Assembly (NCBI GenBank): GCA_027064405.1
Contig: JAMOPP010000170.1
Span: 1 to 7,481, forward strand
Origin: Desulfurellales bacterium
GTDB lineage: Bacteria; Campylobacterota_A; Desulfurellia; Desulfurellales; Hippeaceae
Direction: 5' to 3'
DNA: 7,481 nt
In this document: piece by piece, positions 5,537 to 7,481 of the stretch
Layout of the letters: each line of letters opens with the position of its first letter
How positions within the stretch are numbered: the first letter of the stretch is position 1
Notes under the pieces: generated by a model
Database searches by the model: none
What the model was told of the DNA's origin: nothing
What the model saw: only the letters and a program-made list of their open reading frames with translations
Translations under genes and position numbers: made by a program

Positions 5537-5854
5537 TTATAGAAAATAATGCAAAATCAGGTCTATTCTTCCGTGTTTAATTAGGTATATACCGCTAAAT
5601 TTCATAACTTTGCGTATTTTCTGCCTCATTTCTTTAGAATAACAGTGAACTTTGCAATGTTTGCACTGAGGTTTCGGGTCAAACGGGCAGTTTTCATTTT
5701 TTTTAAGGGCATATTGCAAAAGCCCGTAACACTCTTTACAGTATCCGTTCTTGTAAACCTCAATCCCTTGTTTAAGGTGATTTTCTCTGCAGTATATTGA
5801 GATAAAATTTTTTAGCACCTTTTCATCTTTTTTTATCCTCTTGGATTTTTTCAT
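5537..5854 (-). CDS. ygbA: YgbA-family nitrous-oxide-stimulated-promoter protein
   Basis: This 105-residue cytosolic, cysteine-rich protein matches the YgbA family: IYCRENH (20-26), CKEC (39-42), NCPFDPKPQCKHCKVHCY (55-72), then an MRYSG-like MKFSG. Seven Cys (22, 39, 42, 56, 64, 67, 71) suggest metal or redox chemistry. E. coli ygbA is induced by NO through NsrR; its biochemical role is not settled. The chosen ATG (5854) begins MKKSKRIKKDE, where homology starts. The frame stays open upstream through palindromic repeat C to a TTG at 5932 or an ATG at 5893, which would add up to 26 repeat-encoded residues. Only a weak GAG precedes the ATG, because the repeat ends 11 bp upstream. The nfo gene follows by 18 bp. 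Placement next to a flavodiiron protein and cytochrome bd supports an NO-related role. Confidence 0.85.
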   Translation of the reverse strand: MKKSKRIKKDEKVLKNFISIYCRENHLKQGIEVYKNGYCKECYGLLQYALKKNENCPFDPKPQCKHCKVHCYSKEMRQKIRKVMKFSGIYLIKHGRIDLILHYFL

Positions 5855-5865
5855 ATTGAACTCGT

Positions 5866-6059
5866 AAAGGGGTCGTATCTTAACATTTGACATTTGGCAT
5901 CGTTTCTTCTCTTCAAATTGTATTGTGAGCAAATAAAGAAATTAAATGACATTGTGAGCAATGCAATTTGGAGAGCAATGTTGAAACTATTTTTAAAAAT
6001 CTTGCTTGGATAGAAAAAAATCTCATCCAATGTAAAATGTTAAGACACGACCCCTTTTG
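5866..6059. repeat. Palindromic dispersed repeat, copy C (complete, with terminal inverted repeats)
   Basis: The left arm (5866-5888, AAAGGGGTCGT to CTTAACATTT) is the reverse complement of the right arm (6035-6058) with one mismatch, and weaker pairing continues inward. A second internal stem pairs 5909-5925 with 5961-5977; 17 pairs form, two of them G-U. The body is homologous to copies A and B in the same orientation. It contains no gene. The size, the inverted ends and the dispersion fit a non-autonomous element; GGGGTC-type ends recall those around RAYT/Y1 transposase genes, but this link is from memory. It fills the gap between the flavodiiron gene and ygbA. Confidence 0.85.
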
Positions 6060-6076
6060 AACACGACCCCTTTTGA
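6045..6076. repeat. 16-bp tandem duplication of the element end
   Basis: ACACGACCCCTTTTGA is present twice head to tail at 6045-6060 and 6061-6076, so the terminus of repeat copy C is doubled. The second copy ends 5 bp before the flavodiiron stop codon. Copy B has a related partial doubling at its right end. It may mark the site of recombination or repeated insertion. Confidence 0.85.
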
Positions 6077-6081
6077 ACAGT

Positions 6082-7272
6082 TTATTCCACTAAACCTAAA
6101 CTTTTATGCTTTTCATATATCGTCTGTGCTAATTTATCTAAGGCTTTGTAGTCGGATTCTTTTGGCTCTCCCTTAATCAAAACAGGGTCAATGATATCCA
6201 CTTTAAGATTTCCGAGCATACCTGTAATGTGATCAACAGCCTTTCCTCCCCATTCATAAGACGCAACAATGGATGCAAATTTAGCCTTAGGTCTCAATGC
6301 GTTTGCAAGGTAAGCCAAAGATGCAATGGACGGATGTGCACCTGCAAGCACAAATGGCGTTCCAAAAACAATGGTAGCATCATTAACGAGTGCCATAGCA
6401 ATTTCTCCTACAGGCACCTCTGATATATTAAACAATTTAACATCTATGCCATATTCCATTAAGGTATCTCCGAGATATTCAACGGCTTTTTTTGTGCTTC
6501 CGTGCATTGAGATATATGGAATCAATACTTCATTGTCCATACGATCAGAAACCCAATCTTTATAAACATCTATGATGAATGTAGGGTTCTTGTAAGCACA
6601 GCCGTGACTCGGACAAATCATATCAAAATCAAGACTTTCGATTTTTGCTATATGTTTTTTTATGTGATTTCTAAAAGGCATCATTATCTCTGCGTAGTAA
6701 TGTTTTGCACCTTCATAAATAAGCATTTCGTCTTTAGGCCCGAATAATCTACTTGTTGCAAGATGAGAGCCGAAAAAATCGCATGTAAAAATAATTTTAT
6801 CTTCTTCAAGGTGGCTTATCATAGTTTCAGGCCAATGCACCCACGGTGTAAAGATGAATTTTAAATGTTTATTGCCTAAATCCAATGTATCACCATCTTT
6901 AACCACTATAAAATCGTCCTCTTTCACATCAATCATATCCAGAAGAAACCCTTTGCATTTCGCATTTGTCACAACTTTTGCTTCAGGATACCTTTTTAGA
7001 ACATCCGGAATTGAGCCGGAATGGTCTTGCTCTGCGTGATGAGCTACAATATAATCAAGTTTTTCAATGCCAAGTGTATCAAGGTTTCTCATAAGTTCAT
7101 ATGTTTTTTCAGGATCTACTGTGTCAAGAAGAGCCGTTTTTTCACTTCCTTTAATTATGTATGAATTATAACTTGTGCCCTTTGGCAATTCTACAAGTTC
7201 ATCAAAAACGGGTCTATCCCAATGGATAGCCCCTACTGAATAGACATCTTCTTTAAGTTTTTGTACAGCCAT
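6082..7272 (-). CDS. Flavodiiron protein (A-type flavoprotein), O2/NO reductase
   Basis: This 396-residue soluble enzyme reduces O2 to water and/or NO to N2O using electrons usually delivered by rubredoxin. The N-terminal metallo-beta-lactamase-like domain (about 1-248) holds the di-iron ligands His79-x-Glu81-x-Asp83-His84, His146, Asp165 and His223. The C-terminal flavodoxin domain (about 250-396) begins IPYISMHGSTKKAVEYLG, the FMN phosphate loop. There is no fused rubredoxin or flavin reductase, so it is a class A two-domain protein; sequence alone does not say whether O2 or NO is preferred. It starts 15 bp after the superoxide reductase gene, with AGGGGG upstream of the ATG. This pairing is common in strict anaerobes, where the two proteins share rubredoxin. 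Downstream lies repeat C, which may separate it from ygbA transcription. Confidence 0.95.
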   Translation of the reverse strand: MAVQKLKEDVYSVGAIHWDRPVFDELVELPKGTSYNSYIIKGSEKTALLDTVDPEKTYELMRNLDTLGIEKLDYIVAHHAEQDHSGSIPDVLKRYPEAKVVTNAKCKGFLLDMIDVKEDDFIVVKDGDTLDLGNKHLKFIFTPWVHWPETMISHLEEDKIIFTCDFFGSHLATSRLFGPKDEMLIYEGAKHYYAEIMMPFRNHIKKHIAKIESLDFDMICPSHGCAYKNPTFIIDVYKDWVSDRMDNEVLIPYISMHGSTKKAVEYLGDTLMEYGIDVKLFNISEVPVGEIAMALVNDATIVFGTPFVLAGAHPSIASLAYLANALRPKAKFASIVASYEWGGKAVDHITGMLGNLKVDIIDPVLIKGEPKESDYKALDKLAQTIYEKHKSLGLVE

Positions 7273-7287
7273 TGTAGAATACCCCCT

Positions 7288-7481
7288 TTATCCTTTCCAT
7301 AATCCGTGGAGATTGCAGTACTCTCTCGCTGAAACCTCTTTGCCTTCGGCAACTTCAAAGACAGCTTCAGGCGCATCGCCCGGTTTTAGGAACTTTTTAT
7401 ACACTGCAGAGTCAACCGTTAGTTCAATCCATTCTATATAATGTTTTTCTTCCATAGGATGAGCTGCATTCTCACCAACTT
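7288..7481 (-). CDS. Superoxide reductase (desulfoferrodoxin/neelaredoxin), C-terminal part
   Basis: The 3' end of this gene is present, 63 codons plus TAA; the 5' end lies beyond the window. The readable part runs from VGENAAHPMEEKHYIEWIEL to a terminal REYCNLHGLWKG. This is the iron centre II domain of superoxide reductase: the His of AHPM, the His of KHYIEWIE, and Cys-Asn-Leu-His near the end provide the His and Cys ligands of the Fe(His)4Cys site. The enzyme reduces superoxide to hydrogen peroxide without forming O2, which suits anaerobes. Whether an N-terminal desulforedoxin domain exists (class I versus II) cannot be told from here. The flavodiiron gene follows 15 bp downstream, so the two are probably co-transcribed. 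Confidence 0.95.
   Translation of the reverse strand, partial: VGENAAHPMEEKHYIEWIELTVDSAVYKKFLKPGDAPEAVFEVAEGKEVSAREYCNLHGLWKG

Noticed and set aside
5537..5932. 131-residue version of the YgbA-like protein starting at TTG 5932
   Set aside because: The first 26 codons lie within or next to the dispersed repeat and are not family sequence; the ATG at 5854 fits the family start, although an element-derived extension is kept as a finding.
6229..7039. Three plus-strand open frames antisense to the flavodiiron gene
   Set aside because: They are shadows of a well-conserved minus-strand gene and carry no family motif.

Overview
This is an AT-rich bacterial window in which every convincing gene lies on the minus strand, so the text below reads from the right edge leftwards. 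The gene set (superoxide reductase, flavodiiron protein, YgbA-type NO-response protein, endonuclease IV and a cytochrome bd oxidase with a DUF4492 protein) points to an anaerobic or nanaerobic Gram-negative bacterium that meets O2 and NO only occasionally. The DUF4492-CydA-CydB arrangement and the CydB form with a VQGGQT motif resemble Bacteroidota, Campylobacterota/Desulfurellia and Deferribacterota types. The exact lineage cannot be settled from this sequence.

Region 1 (about 1600-7481) is a respiratory and stress-defence run: superoxide reductase (3' part only, cut by the window edge), flavodiiron protein, a 0.2 kb palindromic repeat, ygbA-like gene, nfo (TTG start), DUF4492 gene, cydA, cydB, and a 30-residue single-helix ORF (1608-1700) that is probably a CydX-like small subunit. 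Apart from the repeat, intergenic gaps are 1-33 bp, which suggests co-transcription. The parts fit one task: superoxide is reduced by SOR, O2 or NO by the flavodiiron protein and by cytochrome bd (which is relatively NO-resistant), YgbA belongs to an NO-induced family, and Nfo repairs oxidised or nitrosatively damaged DNA.

Region 2 (1-1600) is a mobile, scarred flank: a MazEF-type toxin-antitoxin pair (RHH antitoxin, MazF/PemK toxin) with its own palindromic operator, a frameshifted stump of an IS3-type orfA, a possible second gene stump, and two copies of the same palindromic repeat. A 23-bp direct repeat occurs at positions 1-23 and again at 1549-1571, bracketing this whole block.

The most notable non-coding signal is the repeat family: three copies (36-260, 1351-1529, 5866-6059), all in one orientation. 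The third has near-perfect terminal inverted repeats and so looks like a non-autonomous (MITE- or RAYT-like) element. It fills the whole gap between the flavodiiron gene and ygbA and leaves an open reading frame into YgbA. The first copy carries a 46-bp hairpin insertion flanked by a 5-bp duplication. No tRNA, rRNA or CRISPR array was seen.
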